Both the position numbers and the translations under genes were made by a program. 64,000 bases of DNA from NCBI GenBank assembly GCA_033239125.1, contig BSWB01000002.1, forward strand, positions 156,784,409 through 156,848,408, read 5' to 3'. Shown here piece by piece: positions 21,881 to 34,065 of the stretch (positions within the stretch are counted from its first letter, which is position 1; each line of letters starts with the position of its first letter). Origin of the DNA: Fagopyrum homotropicum. Taxonomy: Eukaryota; Streptophyta; Magnoliopsida; Caryophyllales; Polygonaceae. The notes below the pieces were generated by a model. The model had not been told where the DNA came from and searched no databases. It saw only the letters and a program-made list of their open reading frames with translations.

Positions 21881-22459
21881 AACGGATAACAATTTACAAG
21901 GACGAATCTTTTTTTTATCAAATATAATATAATATGGATATTTCTCTTTTTTATAACTCGTTAGAAATTGGGTTTTCTTTTTCCCTTTAGTGGTTTTTAT
22001 TTAATTTTTATTATTTTCCTGTAACGTGGTTTGTGTAAGATGTGGAGTAGGTGTAGAATTGTGACTGGATGAGTTATGTGTAAATCTAATTTAGGGAATG
22101 TTTTATTTTTTTTTTCATAATTTGGGTTATTGTACTTTCAATTTGTCATTTGTCAATGTTGTAGAGTGTAGCTTATTTGCTTTTAGCTTTTGATGATAAG
22201 ATTTCAAATGAGCTAATATGTCGTCTTCATGTGCTTGTGATTGTGGTTTGTTATTTTTACTACATCCTTTGCCTTATTTTACCAAATCTCTCAATGTACG
22301 TATTCATTTTTATTTCTTTTTTCCATTAACATTAATTGTAGAAGTGGGTAAAAATACTGAAATTCATTACCTTAAGGATTTCTAGTCTTTAGTTCTTAAA
22401 TGTAAATTACATAATATAACTCCATCGAGTATCACTAAACAAGGCTTTCTTCATAGGAA
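21881..22459 (+). other. HMGA 3' UTR and downstream DNA
   Basis: T-rich sequence typical of a plant 3' UTR, with possible polyadenylation words (aatataatataat near 21921). Nothing else recognised. Confidence 0.45.
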
Positions 22460-22690
22460 TTGGTAAGTTCAGATCCGTCATACGCACTCAGTAGCCGACT
22501 GTTTAGCGTTACCCATTAGGGTTGTTCCCTCTTGTTCAACCCCCTCCATCTTTGATTCCGTATTTGAAAACCGGTGTCCGAGGAGTAGCAACTCAGAGGC
22601 TTATCACTTGTTAGCTATTCTCGTTTTTTTTAATAACATTGGTGAGCGTTCAGTCTCCCCGTCGCAATTATCAAAAAAAACAAATTTAAT
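22460..22690 (+). pseudogene. Short LINE 3' relic
   Basis: Translation of one frame gives QIRHTHSVADCLALP, matching the end of the LINE RNase H domain (IRHxxRxxNxVADxLA), followed by a short tail, a TTTTTTTTAATAA stretch and an A-run at 22673. Only the last approximately 75 codons remain. Confidence 0.55.
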
Positions 22691-24108
22691 CTATTGAATT
22701 GCAAAAATATTAAATAAACTATAATAATATACTCAGTACAGATCCAACTACTAGTATTAAGTACTTAAAAATGTGATTGGTTATGTATTTATTAGAATAT
22801 TTAAGAGTATTATTGTATACTTAATTTTCCCACTCTAGTCTAAAAAGGATAAAGAATATTATATTGGAGATTGAGAATAATTTTTTTTCTTACTTTACTT
22901 TTTTCCCCACTGCACTCTTGCCTTTATTTTGCATATCTAGACTTAATAATATGTACAGTTTATGCAACAAAAAGAAAGAAAGAGTGGCAGAGAGTTACAA
23001 GTGGGTATATTTATGCTTATCCATGTTGGGTTAGATGGTAAAGAGGGATAATGGGATGCACATGCAAACAATCTCATTGGATCAAATCTTAAATTTTGAA
23101 TAATTTTAACCAAAAGTAAGTGGGAAAACTGCAAAAGCATGAGATGATCATCTCAAGCTCTCATAGAAGCAAAAATGTCACCTTGTTGGAGGGTAGTCTT
23201 ATATTATAAGAGTTTTTTTTACTTTTTGAGAAATGTGATTATATTGTTTTTTGTATAATGGTTGTAAATTTGGAATTGATTGGTATTAGTAGTATGTGAT
23301 AAATTTAATGAAGCATTAATTTAGGAAATTATATTTTTAGTTAAATTTGTTTAATGTTAGAATGTATATATTGTGATCAAGTTTTGAGATGGTAGGTAGC
23401 TCATCAACTTTAGGGTTGGGTTACTTGGGTATCTATCATGTGATCTATGTCACTTTTTTTTATTAAAATAGTCTCTCACTTTACATGGGCCAAAGCCCAA
23501 AGCCCAAACCAAGACTAGAACTCACTTGTTTATAATGAAGGCAATGACTTACAAAGTTACAAGTCATAACCACTTTTACTATCTTGTCTATTGAAATTAA
23601 AATATTAACTAGATCAAGTACAACTCGTTTATAAAGTAGTCGAGGCTATTAAACGGTGTTTGCATTCGGCTCGTTAGAAAGTGAAGGAGTCGGAGTTGTG
23701 CCCGAGTAACTCGGTTAATATTACAGTCCTACAACGTCATTCTAGCTGAACGGTTGAACTTTAATCGAATGAGCCGGGACATCCTCAAGCTCGGATTGTT
23801 TATAAATGAGAGAACTTCTTTTAAATTGTTTACCTTCGACTCAATTAAATAATGAACGAACTTGAACCGGACTTTTTCGAATCCAATCCAAATAACTCAT
23901 CCCATATAACATCCCTTAATAGATGATATATTATGAAATTGAAAATCTAACCTTCAAATTTTCATCTTTTGATTTTAACACAAACAATACATATTTTTAA
24001 AATTCAAAATTTATTCCTGAAATATTTGTTGCCATAGTTCGGTTCGGGTAGGAAAGGGCAAGGGTCCAGGCCCATCCGGACATGATAGCATGGCCCAAAG
24101 TCCGTTAT
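22691..24108. other. AT-rich intergenic DNA
   Basis: No gene found. Around 23610-23890 there are Ty-unrelated words such as 'aactcgtttataaa' and 'aactcggttaatatt' that look like an old non-autonomous transposon, but no ends could be matched. Confidence 0.4.
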
Positions 24109-24117
24109 TTAATTATT

Positions 24118-24244
24118 GGGAAATTTCGGATGATATTCTCGTGGTTTGGGGTTTTTCGCATTTTGCCCAACATTTTTTTTAGTTCGGATGGTACCTTATG
24201 TTTTTGTTGTTTTCCGGATTTTGCCCAAATTCATTAAACCTTTT
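24118..24244 (+). repeat. Left terminal inverted repeat of the MULE
   Basis: Consists of two imperfect direct units of about 57-60 bp, each reading from 'ttcggatg.ta' to 'ttttgcccaa'. Pairs with 29886-30015 over its full length with scattered mismatches. Confidence 0.85.
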
Positions 24245-25004
24245 CAAATTCCATTAAAAACATACAAGAGAAAATAAACTAAAATTTTTAAAAAAAATTA
24301 AAATAGAAAGAATGATTTATTTATTATAAAACTAACGTAAATAGTAACTTTTTAAAAAAATAAATAATTGTTTTATATTAATTTAAAAATAAATTAGATA
24401 ATTTTAAATTTAAATTCAAAAAAATCAGTTTTTTATTTTATTTTATAAATAAATAAATTGGACTAGCATTTTTTTAACAAAATTTAAAAATATAAGTGTT
24501 ATAATTTATTTAAAAAATGATTAAAATAAGAATTCTTTTAAAAAATTAAAAAAAATCACTGTTTTAATTTATTATTAAAATAAATAAATCACTTTTCTAT
24601 TTTATTTATTTCCCAAAACTAAAAGAAACAAAATAAAGTAAATTATAAATAAATAAAATAGAAAAGAGAAAATTGGTGTAAGGGAGCCCTTCTGTATCCA
24701 TGATACAATTTAGCCCCCTCCAATTTTCTCCCTAAAAATAAAACTAAATTAAATTATAAAGAGGTTATTAATTGTGGGGACCACTCTAATTAAAAAGATT
24801 CTCTCACAGGATAAATAATTATTAAAAATTAAAAAGATAAACTAAATTAATTGTGGGGACCACTCTAATTAAAAATATTCTCTTCCTCAATTAAAGAGGA
24901 TAAATAACTATTAAAAATTAAAAAGCTAATAAAATAAAAATTTTCTTATTAAAAAGATTCTCTCCTATGGCTGTTTTTTAATTAAATAAGGAAAATGAGA
25001 GTGG
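24245..25004. other. AT-rich MULE interior with a Helitron-related patch
   Basis: Almost pure A/T until 24660. At 24669-24730 the text 'ggtgtaagggagccc...tgtatccatgataca...gccccctcc' matches, in reverse, 35850-35910 inside the Helitron. Two copies of 'aattgtggggaccactctaa' (24770 and 24848) are also related to 'gtggtcccctacaaatt' of the Helitron (34743, 34801). Confidence 0.45.
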
Positions 25005-27678
25005 TGTAACACCCCGAATTCTCAAAACTCGGGACATTACTGGTTAGGACCTCACAATGGGTCCCGACCTCAGTTTGACAACAATATTACTAGGATCTTG
25101 CAACAAGACACAAATAAGAAAAACCGAAATTCATAAAAATGTATTTGTAAAAGGATGAATGCAACAAAGTCTAACAGCCTAACGTACTTAAACAACGGAA
25201 AAGACTAACTGTCTTAACAAAAGGGAAAGACAACAAAGCAACAACCCAAACCCCCACTCTAAAGAGTACGGAGACCCGGCTGACCACTACTTTCGGATCA
25301 CTCAGCTGCTGTTCTAACCTGCGGTAAATCTAAAACACAACAAAATAACCATTAGCTAGTTATCTAAACATTAGGAGAATAATAATAGCACACACACACA
25401 TAAAATCATAAACACTCATCATGCTTTCAAACAATCCATTTATTATCTTCATTTAAGTCGTTCACTCTAATGATACTTATTTTGTGACACGAGGGTTTCC
25501 CAAACCTCGCCTCCGCCCCCGTGTACCCATCAGGAGTGGATCCGATGCATCTCACCGTGTACCAGTATGGTTTGGGTATAGAGAACCTCCCAGTCTCTTG
25601 GCAGAGCTGGACAGTGATGTCACGGCCCGTTATACATACACTTGGGCCTTAACACATAATAACGACGGTCATCCTAACAAGTTGTTATTATAACACACAT
25701 GGTACACACACCACTATTATCACTCAACTAATATCCAAAAACCAGCTAAGTAAGTCGCAAGGACTTGCCTGACTCAAATCACGTTCTGTCCAATCTCAAC
25801 TCGGTCCGTACTCGTGGTGGCTCAAACGCCAGTCAAACAGGGCATGTGGATCAAAACACATCCCTAAACTCTTAGAAGTTATAAACTTCTAACATGTACA
25901 ATCTCATGAAGAGAGATTACGGAAAAAGGCTCTCTTAATGTAAAAAGACTATTTTACCCCTAGTCCCGGAATTTCTAAAATAAATTATAACCTAGTTCCA
26001 AATCCTCCTTTGGAACCAAATGTCATAACTAGTTCTCACAAGAAGGTTTGTTAAGGTCCGACTTTGAATTCAACTATGAAACACAACAAAACTTGAAAGA
26101 ATTTCCGAAACAACATCTAGGTCTTCTATGTTATACTTACTCAACATAAGGCTAGGATCTCCTCCCAAAAATTCTCAACCACCATCTCCACAAAACCCCT
26201 ACGGTTGATGTCCACTCACATTCCTTACTTAGTCAAAACCGAGTATATTTCCTACTACACAACTAGACGACTTTGAGCCTTTATAACTCTAAATCCTACC
26301 GTTGAAAAAGTCCCAAAATTTAATATCTCTTGCTATGCATAAAACTAAACCACGTATTAAAAACTGAACGGTGGATCTTAGGTTTAAGCTATCGAAAGGA
26401 TGCCTCAAACATGACTGTTACACACAGTTTTCATGAAAATAAAAAAAACTACAACCAAGGTTCTTGATTCCTAACCTCAACAGGTGGTTTCTCTGGTGCC
26501 CTTTGCTGTTCTGAGAGACTTCCCTTCGAGCTCCTGGGCTCACAACCTCGATAGAGGGTCGATCTAGGCCTACGTGTAAGGGAGAAGGCGGTTCTGTGCT
26601 GCAAGGTTTTCACTCGACACTACTGTAGCCAAAACTGGAGTAAGAAGTGGTTGTACGAGGGAAACAGGTATGAGCAAGGGAGGGATTAAATACTTACGAT
26701 GCAGCACTGAGACAATCCGCCTATGTGTACTTGCACTTGTCACTGAGGAGATCTCGTCGCTGCTGCAAATAGATCTATTCAGATCGGAAGAGATGACAGA
26801 AGAGGAGAAGGGAAGAAAGAACTCCCTGAATGTGTGTTCCAACTTGATGTAGAGGGGTCTAAGCGACGCTGCACTGTTAATCTAGGCTTACTGTGGGCGG
26901 ATTCCTTGTGTCTGTAACGAGGGAAAGCCACACTAGTGTGCCGGAGGGACTGGACGTAGAGACGGGAAAAGAAAGGGCTAGGAGAGAGGCTAAAAGGCTG
27001 GACGATAGCTGCGTGAACCAGGATAGATCTAGACGGGGCTGGGAAGGGAATATCGTTGTGGCATGATCTTCTGCGTGATCTCCGGCTCGTTACGAGGTGA
27101 GGGAAGAGGTAACTGTTGCATCCTGGGCTAAGAAGCAGCGAGCAGACGGCCTTCCTCCTACCTTTCTTCCTGGGCTGCTGTGTTTCTCTTGCTGGGCTGC
27201 GTTGCCTCCCTTGCTGGGCTCCAATGTAAAAGGCGTGGGATGAGACACACACTGAGCGGCCCGAAGGAGATATAAGGCTGGACGGCTTGGGCCGAGGTAA
27301 ACTGGCCTATAGTGCTGGGCCAGAATGAGGTAAAGTGTGGCTGAGGTTTAAAAACAAAAGTGGGCTGGTTAGTCAAAACTTGTCAAAGCTTGTCTTATCC
27401 TTGTCAAGCCCATGCATGGCTTCGTCGCAAGTTTGTCAAGGTCTCGTCATAGCTTGTCATGGTCTCGTCTTGATCTCGTCTCTAGGACATCATGACCTTG
27501 TCAATGACAAGTCATGTTAAAAACTAGGGTTTTGGAATTCATCATTTTATGTGACTAAAGAGTACATAAAATGATAGAATTTGTTTAAGTAAACCTTAAG
27601 TAGGTTAGGAGAGTCAACCGATCGAGAGAGATCGCTTTGACTCGGACTCATCGGAAATAAAATTTTCCGGATATTACA
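25005..27678 (-). mobile_element. Chromovirus (Tekay/Del-like) LTR inside the MULE
   Basis: Begins TGTAACACCCCGAATTC and ends GGATATTACA on the plus strand. It is followed at 27679 by 'tcagtacccccttaaaataa' and then 'gtttcgtcccgaa', the reverse complement of the very conserved chromovirus TTCGGGACGAAAC...polypurine tract. So it is the 3' LTR (2674 bp) of a minus-strand Ty3/gypsy element. Internal features include the 'cttgtcaa/tcgtc' repeats near 27370-27500. No partner LTR is present on the right. Confidence 0.8.
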
Positions 27679-28380
27679 TCAGTACCCCCTTAAAATAAGT
27701 TTCGTCCCGAAGCTTAGAATAAGGTCTCTAACTAGTCTCTTCTCACAAAGGTTAAATTACTTGAGCTCACCATCAGTTAAATTTAGTTTCCCAACATGCA
27801 ACCACTCAGTCATCATATTCAGACAATAATCACACAATCCAATATAACTAATAAAGTCACACAAAACAACATCACAATACTAACTCGTCGGTACAGAACA
27901 AACATCTAATCCCGCAAAGAACTCGGAATAATTACGTCTAATACTCTCCTCTATCTCTCAAGTGGCCTCATCAGCTCCTCCTCTAGACCACTGGATCCCC
28001 ACATCGATATCCCCTTGGACCGCAGACGCCTAGTGCTGCGCTCCAGGACAGCTACCGGGTATTTCGCAAAAGTTTGTTTTGGCTCAACTATCCGATTCTT
28101 AAAGCTGATGACGTGTCTCTTATCCGGTAAGTACCCTCTCATTGAGACATGGGGAACAACGGCGTACATCCTCTAGTATGGGTAATAGTGTTAGTCGATA
28201 AGGCTCAATCAGTTTTAATATATCAACGGTTTCCTTTCTAATCTCACCTCTAGATCTTTTGGTGACTCTACCAAAATAACAATAAAATTTTCTTCCTTCC
28301 ATTGACTCCATTTGTTCCTGATTTTTCGGAAGGTCCTGTCTATAAATCCTGAAACAATGATCTGAGACATCTCCCGACAC
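27679..28380 (-). pseudogene. Decayed chromovirus pol 3' end (integrase tail and chromodomain)
   Basis: Two overlapping minus-strand frames (28380-28120 and 28169-27951) preserve the pattern of the Tekay/Del integrase C-terminus: EPYRLTLLPILEDV, then VPHVSMRGYLPDKRHVI (family pattern FHVSxLRKYxPDPxHV), then YPVAVLERSTRRLRSKGI, the linker and start of the chromodomain. The frame break lies near 28150. No catalytic integrase core is recognisable. Confidence 0.65.
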
Positions 28381-29885
28381 CTTACTAGGTGCTTACAACT
28401 CTTTGTAAGACCACTCTCTTGGTATTGTCTCCCTAATATGACTCAGTCGGACCGTTTCTCAAATAATACCTCATCACCTATTTATTGTCAGGCGTTCGGT
28501 TTGTTGTAATCCAAGATCACACTCCCGGTGAAGATCTTCATATAGTTCCCAAATTCCTTAACTTGAAATTATAGTTAATCTAACATTGACTTTCTTCGTC
28601 TGTGGGTTATGGGCCTACCACGCTTCTGTGGTAACACCCATTAGTCACCATGGCGTCTTTTTGAGGGTCAACATGATTTAGCCACTCCCGCATATACTTC
28701 CCTTCTAATACTAGCAAGTTCCTCTTCAAACAGACCCTTACTCTCTTACTCAATCGTAGTTTGTTCTTAACCAACCAGTAAGCAGCCTCTAACCCGATTC
28801 TCTCCATATCCTTAGATCATCCCAGAAGGTTGTCGTTGCCTATTTGGGGAATCCTCCAAGGCATTAGTAAAGTTACCTCTTAAATCCGCAGTTACTAATG
28901 TCTCTTCTTAACGGTACCTACTCGTCAATACCAACCAACACTTACACGTCCTCAGTTGACGTTGGTCGGTCTATAATTGACTTATCTCAATATTCCGCAC
29001 TTACTCTTCTCATACCTATACTGGCGTTAAATTCCTGGTGAGCATCATCTGCTCAATTAATCCTTTCATGCTTTGCTAATTCGTTTTATCTTCCACACTT
29101 CTGTTTCCTTGGGCTAACTCTACTTCTCGAGCCCAACTGGGTCATTCATCTTGACATAAATAGTCATTCCAAGTCTTCAACGATAGCTGGTAAGTGTCTT
29201 GGTAGTTCTAATGACTTTATTTATCATCCCCTTGCAGTTCCCCTTGCATGGACCGTCGGTGTTGATGACTTAGGTCCCGTGATAATTGGGGTTACCTTGA
29301 AATTTCGAGTCCACCAAGGCCGTTCTCATATATACATTCCTTCTCTGGTGTTACCGGCAAAATTGCCTTCATGAAAATCCGTTGTTTCCGCTACAAGGCT
29401 TCGACTCTTTCATACCGGCACTGCGATTTCCTTCAAATTCCTATATCTTTGAGGAGGTCAAAACCTCTCTAGCTTGTAAGGTCTACATTTTGCTTCTACA
29501 CTCCATTGTAGGTATCCCTTCCATGCACCTTAGACCCTCATATCCGGGTCGACATTTTATCTCTTTTGGTCTCTCAAGCTTGTCTTGTGAACTCTTCTAC
29601 TAGGTGACTCGTCTTATAACAATTTCTTCCCCTGAGTCGGTCTCAAATTTCAGTTGATCATTACTGCCCATTTCATGTTAGAATTTCAATTACGTTGTAC
29701 TCTTGCATAGATTCTACAAAGGTATCCTCATCTCAACACTTTATTCCAATTTAGCAAGACCCGCCTTTTGATACATGTCTTTCCTTCTTACTGGTCAAGT
29801 TATTCTTTTGGTTTACACTTTATCCATCCTAGCGTTATCGGTCCGATATGTATGACTTTTATTAAACACCTATTGGTGCCATTTT
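28381..29885 (-). other. Highly decayed retroelement DNA
   Basis: Presumably further chromovirus pol on the minus strand, since it continues from 27679-28380 without a boundary and has similar base composition, but I cannot identify a domain. No intact ORF of note. Confidence 0.35.
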
Positions 29886-30015
29886 AAAAGAGTTTAATGA
29901 ATTTGGGCAAAATCCGGAAAACAACATGAACTTTAGGGTACTATCCGAACTTGGAAAAACTGTTGGGCAAAATCCGGAATACCCCAGATCACGAGGGTAC
30001 CATCCGGAATTTTCC
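29886..30015 (-). repeat. Right terminal inverted repeat of the MULE
   Basis: Reverse complement of 24118-24244 with scattered mismatches; ends 'ccggaattttcc' directly before the TTAATTATT duplication. Confidence 0.85.
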
Positions 30016-30024
30016 TTAATTATT

Positions 30025-31542
30025 TATAATTAAATATGTAAAATATATTAAATATGAACATAGATGTAGGATTCCAACCTAAAACCTCAAGGTAAGTCAG
30101 ATTCAAGAGTCCACGACTATTATATCACTTTTTTTTATTTGTACTACGTTTTTATATCTATATTTAATTTGAATATTTTTCTTTCTGATATCGTGTAAAC
30201 CTGACATATAAATTTTAAATTAAACTGGTCAATTGATTTTATAATGAAACTCGAAGGCTTGTGTGTAGGTTTACTATGACGTGATTTCCCTCCATGTCTT
30301 AGACCCGCTGGATATAAAAGATAAATTAACATATATCCGCCTAAACAGCCCAAAAACTCAACTCAAACGGATACGGGTAAGATCATAGCCCTGAATTTCA
30401 GACTCGATCCAAATATAGTCCGGAAAACAGGTTTTTTTTATTTGCTTTTGTAAAGTCCGCTTCCAATCCGTTCCGAACCCGGATTTGTCCATGGTTAATC
30501 ATGATCTCCAATTCTGGCCCTCTAAAAGTTCCTCTAGCTACGTACCACCAGAAGCAGGCAGAGCTATGTAGGCCTATAAACTATAAGCCATGCAAGTTTT
30601 TGTCGTGACATCCGCTATGGACCATAAAATTTTGAAATCGCATAAACACATGGACCGAACATGTACAAAATCATATCACCACACGAAACTCCTCTTCTTT
30701 ATGCATAAAAACGAGCAACTTCACATTCTAACTACTAATTTTGATATTTTGTGCTTAACGTATTTCTGGCTAGCTATCATTGGACCAAGAAAAAACAAAG
30801 GTTTATAACTGTTGTTGCACGTCGACCATCAAATCTGGCTTCCATCTTAATTAAACTTACTGATAAATCGCTAAAAACATTTGGCCAAATACACATGTAA
30901 AGCTAGACAAGTGAATACGGTCGATCGTTGTTCAAATTGTTGGGTTGTGAAGTTTAATATACCGCTCGTTATTGATTGACCTTGAGAGAACTCAGTCTCG
31001 GGCTTATGGCAGGAGGACGTTAGAGTATGCCTTATATCTTGTACGATTGTTTTGCGTCAATCCAACTCGGCAAGGAGTTGAACGGGCTTGAAGACGCTTC
31101 TAGAAACTTTCCGGTCATGCATGTATTAGGTCCAATACGTTTTATCTATAGGGTTTTCATGTTTTTGATACTTTTAGTTTATACAAACCCACATTGATTA
31201 TTGTAATCGTTATCACAAAATTGTAGGGCAACATTTGAACTCGGTAGTGTTGCGGATGGTTGAGATGTAGGGAAGAAAAGTGTCCGACATCGTTAGTAGG
31301 ATGACACCCCATGTGTTTGTGTGGTAGGCTCGCATATGCTCTCCACGTATTTGACCCGAGATGAAAATAAAAAAAAGTTAACACAAAAATAATCACGAAA
31401 TCTGGATAACCAATTCTAGTATTATATTATATTTCTCTTGATTACATTTTAACTCTGTCTCAAATGGACAAAACTATTATAATTGAACTCTTTTTTTATC
31501 GTTTTCTTTTCATAATGCGTATATTGTTAGACCTTAAATCTT
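30025..31542. other. Intergenic DNA with a tRNA-like patch
   Basis: No gene found. On the minus strand, about 30067-30129, the words 'gtgatataatagtcgtgga' and 'aggttggaatcctac' resemble decayed A-box and B-box tRNA promoter elements, as in a tRNA-derived SINE or pseudo-tRNA. No cloverleaf closes. Confidence 0.3.
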
Positions 31543-31719
31543 GCCCCCGTTTAGTTGTAACTTTGGAAAACGTATCTACCCATACCCTTTTTAATTCATA
31601 AAAAATGCATTTGTTTTTTCCATTGTTTTTCTCTATAAGGTATTTAAAAAATTTCATGAATAAGGGTATACATATAAACTACATTCGTTTCCGTTTTCAG
31701 AGTTATACCAAACGGGTCC
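31543..31719. mobile_element. PIF/Harbinger-type MITE (degraded)
   Basis: Ends gcccccgtttagttgtaact and, reversed, ggacccgtttggtataact are inverted repeats of the same family as 44216-44507. About 177 bp. TTA follows the right end, but the left target base triplet is not clean. Confidence 0.6.
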
Positions 31720-32012
31720 TTAGTTAGGTATTATTTTTGGTAGTAGACAAAGCATTTGGATGCATGTGCATGGTAAGGGTTTGCATAGAGTCACGTGAAG
31801 GAGAAAGAAAGGGTAATTAGAACCACAAATTGAAATCTGTGACAAGGTTTGGTTACTATAGGTACACATGTGCATACCAACAGATAACACAGAAAGCGAA
31901 ACTTCATTCACGGGAAATTTGTCACTTACTATAAACTACCTCTATTTAACCCTACTTATATACTTCAATCAATTTTATGCCGAAAACAACAGTTTATAAT
32001 ACAATACTTTTA

Positions 32013-32182
32013 GTGCCCGTTTGGTTGGAGCGGTGGAATGGAAACGGATAAGGGTTAGGAAAGGAAATGGAAATGATGAAATTACTTTCATGTGTTAAAA
32101 GACCTCTAACCAAACATATTTTTTGATTGATTCGGAATCACTCCGTTATCGGGAATGATTCTTAGGGCTTCCAAACGGGCCC
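32013..32182. mobile_element. PIF/Harbinger-type MITE
   Basis: 170 bp with ends gtgcccgtttggttgg and ...ccaaacgggccc, flanked by TTA at 32010-32012 and 32183-32185. A 3-bp TTA/TAA duplication is typical of PIF/Harbinger (Tourist-like) elements. From 32186 to 32999 the DNA is AT-rich without recognisable features. Confidence 0.7.
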
Positions 32183-32999
32183 TTATACTCCGTAACCCAA
32201 CAAAATAATCAAAGATTCGGACCGAAATGAAAATTGGGCGGCGTAGTGGATGTTGAGCTACTTTATACAGTAGAAGAAATGCAATGAATGGTAATTATGA
32301 AGTATGATATACATTCATACCAAAACATCACGCACGCCTATACACAATGGTCTGCCTTTCTTAGGATACATTCTAGTGGAAACTAAAGCTAACTTCCCAT
32401 TAACTTCAGCCTCCATCACCTACCTACTCAAATTTAAATAATTTTAAATTTCTTATTAAAAATAATACTAAATATTTTGTATATATTATTAATTTATTTT
32501 TACAATTTGATTTATTAAGCTTTTTCTAGTTTTGTGTTTAATAAATGTACCCCTGAAATGAGAGTACGTGGAGTTTGAGAATAAATTCAAAAGTTTGAGG
32601 TATATTTACTTAATTGAAACGTTAAAAAGTCTATTTACTATTCTATTTTATCAAAAAGGCCTGGTTATCAAAAATGCCCTTAACAATTAAATGAGTATCC
32701 CCAATACTTATACGTTAGGTTCTGTATCATATTGTCAACGTGAGACGGTCTAGAACTTTTGTTCTTATTACGGTGTTATTGGTCAATATGTCATCATCAA
32801 AAGCTTATACTAGTTTACATGCTTGAATAATTTAGCATTTGCTTTAAAATGATTCAGAGATTGGATTATCATTATACTTGTAAGATATGAAGGGCCACTT
32901 AAATCTATTCTACTCATACGACATTATTCATTGTAAAGTTAATGATTCGGCCGATTGTTTTCTCATTTTTTAATTAATTAAAATGTGCTTCTTTTTTTT

Positions 33000-33241
33000 T
33001 TTATTTACTCCGGAATCGGAAATGGAATAGAAACGAATCTAATCTATACGTGTTTATCCTTATTCATTTATGAAAGTTTTTGGAATCATTCTTTATCATT
33101 TGAAGTAATTGGAGTAGAGTTTGATTACTTTTGATACCTATAACAAAATGTGGAGAATCAAGTGCATTTTGCCTTAAACCACAATGGATTAAATTCGTTT
33201 CCATTCCGTTTTCGTTTCCGGAATTGGTAACAAACGGTCCC
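33000..33241. mobile_element. PIF/Harbinger-type MITE, left end lost
   Basis: Shares the interior of 44216-44507 (cggaatcggaaa.ggaat.gaaacgaatct, tttttggaatcatt, gagtttgattacttttgata). The right end reads caaacggtccc followed by TTA. The left end has been replaced by a T-run. Confidence 0.65.
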
Positions 33242-33376
33242 TTAATAATCATCACAAAGATACTGCTATATATGTATTTTTATTACTCTATATCAATCTT
33301 GATCTTGAAAATGAATAAAACTACACACATTTACTCTACCTTCTCTGCACACTAAATCAAAATCGAAAGTAAACGA

Positions 33377-33973
33377 TTAATTGACAGTGGAAGCGAAGAG
33401 ATTAACCAGCGCAAGAGCGTTACTACTAACCATCCTCAATCTATCAACATGTTCACAAACGTCCGATTTGAGATCGCCATCCGGCACGTCTTCGAATCCA
33501 TCTGAACAAGTATCTTCATCGGTGATAGCAGCGCTCATCCAAGTCTGAACATTACTAATCTGAAACCTAATTTCCTGAACTCCTTCTCCGAGCTGACAAA
33601 TCTGCTTCAACGAGCCGCGAATCTGGTACACCGCGTCGGAAATCATGGAGGCGCAGTCGTGTAGGGCCGCGCGTGAGTAGTCGACATCGGTGTTGCGAGA
33701 GAGATTGGAGAAGTAGGAGGAGACGAAATGCGCTTCTGTGAGAGAGACGGTTATGGCGGCGCGTGCGAGGGAGGAGGAGCTTTGGCTGATGGAGGAAGCG
33801 TAGCGGGAGAGGGAGGTGTAGCAGATGTCGGGGTAGAGTGTTAGGTTGCAGGATTTTTGGATGAAGTCAGAGTCCGATGGGGCTGGGGCAGCGGCGGGGT
33901 CGGCGGAGGATGGTGGCGCGTTGAGAAGGAGCGCGAGTGAGATTAGGAAGAGGAGCGAGGGACGGGATTCCAT
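33377..33973 (-). CDS. Pectin methylesterase/invertase inhibitor (PMEI domain)
   Basis: A single-exon 198-residue protein. Residues 1-24 form a hydrophobic secretion signal (LLFLISLALLL). The PMEI domain starts at IQKSC; the pattern C42-x8-C51 (SCNLTLYPDIC), ALHDC at 107 and SAAITDEDTC at 156 supplies the four conserved disulfide cysteines. Two extra cysteines are at 126 and 173. Such proteins act in the apoplast and inhibit pectin methylesterase or acid invertase; which one cannot be told from sequence. ATG at 33973 fits a TATA box about 90 bp upstream. Intact, with the normal length for the family. Confidence 0.92.
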   Translation of the reverse strand: MESRPSLLFLISLALLLNAPPSSADPAAAPAPSDSDFIQKSCNLTLYPDICYTSLSRYASSISQSSSSLARAAITVSLTEAHFVSSYFSNLSRNTDVDYSRAALHDCASMISDAVYQIRGSLKQICQLGEGVQEIRFQISNVQTWMSAAITDEDTCSDGFEDVPDGDLKSDVCEHVDRLRMVSSNALALVNLFASTVN

Positions 33974-34057
33974 TTTGGGGTTTGGGGGAATTTTTGTTAA
34001 CTGAATTTGATATTTGGAATTCTGTTGGTTTCGTATTTTTTATGCAATCACGAGGAG

Positions 34058-34065
34058 TTTATATA
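34058..34065 (-). promoter_or_regulatory. TATA box of the PMEI gene
   Basis: TATATAAA on the minus strand, 85-92 bp upstream of the PMEI ATG, leaving a short 5' UTR of about 50-60 nt. Confidence 0.65.

Larger units (their letters stand above)
24118..30015. mobile_element. Mutator-like element (MULE), non-autonomous
   Basis: A 5.9-kb segment is bounded by long terminal inverted repeats of about 127-130 bp. The outer ends are GGGAAATTTCGG on the left and, reverse-complemented, GGAAAATTCCGG on the right. It is flanked by a perfect 9-bp direct repeat TTAATTATT at 24109-24117 and 30016-30024. TIRs over 100 bp plus a 9-bp target duplication are the hallmark of the Mutator superfamily. No MURA transposase is visible inside. 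The interior holds AT-rich DNA, a chromovirus LTR and decayed pol. Confidence 0.85.

Noticed and set aside
26779..27252. 157-codon minus-strand frame in the MULE interior
   Set aside because: Lies wholly within the chromovirus LTR and shows no domain.
30067..30129. Possible tRNA gene on the minus strand
   Set aside because: B-box-like word is mutated and no acceptor stem or cloverleaf can be formed.
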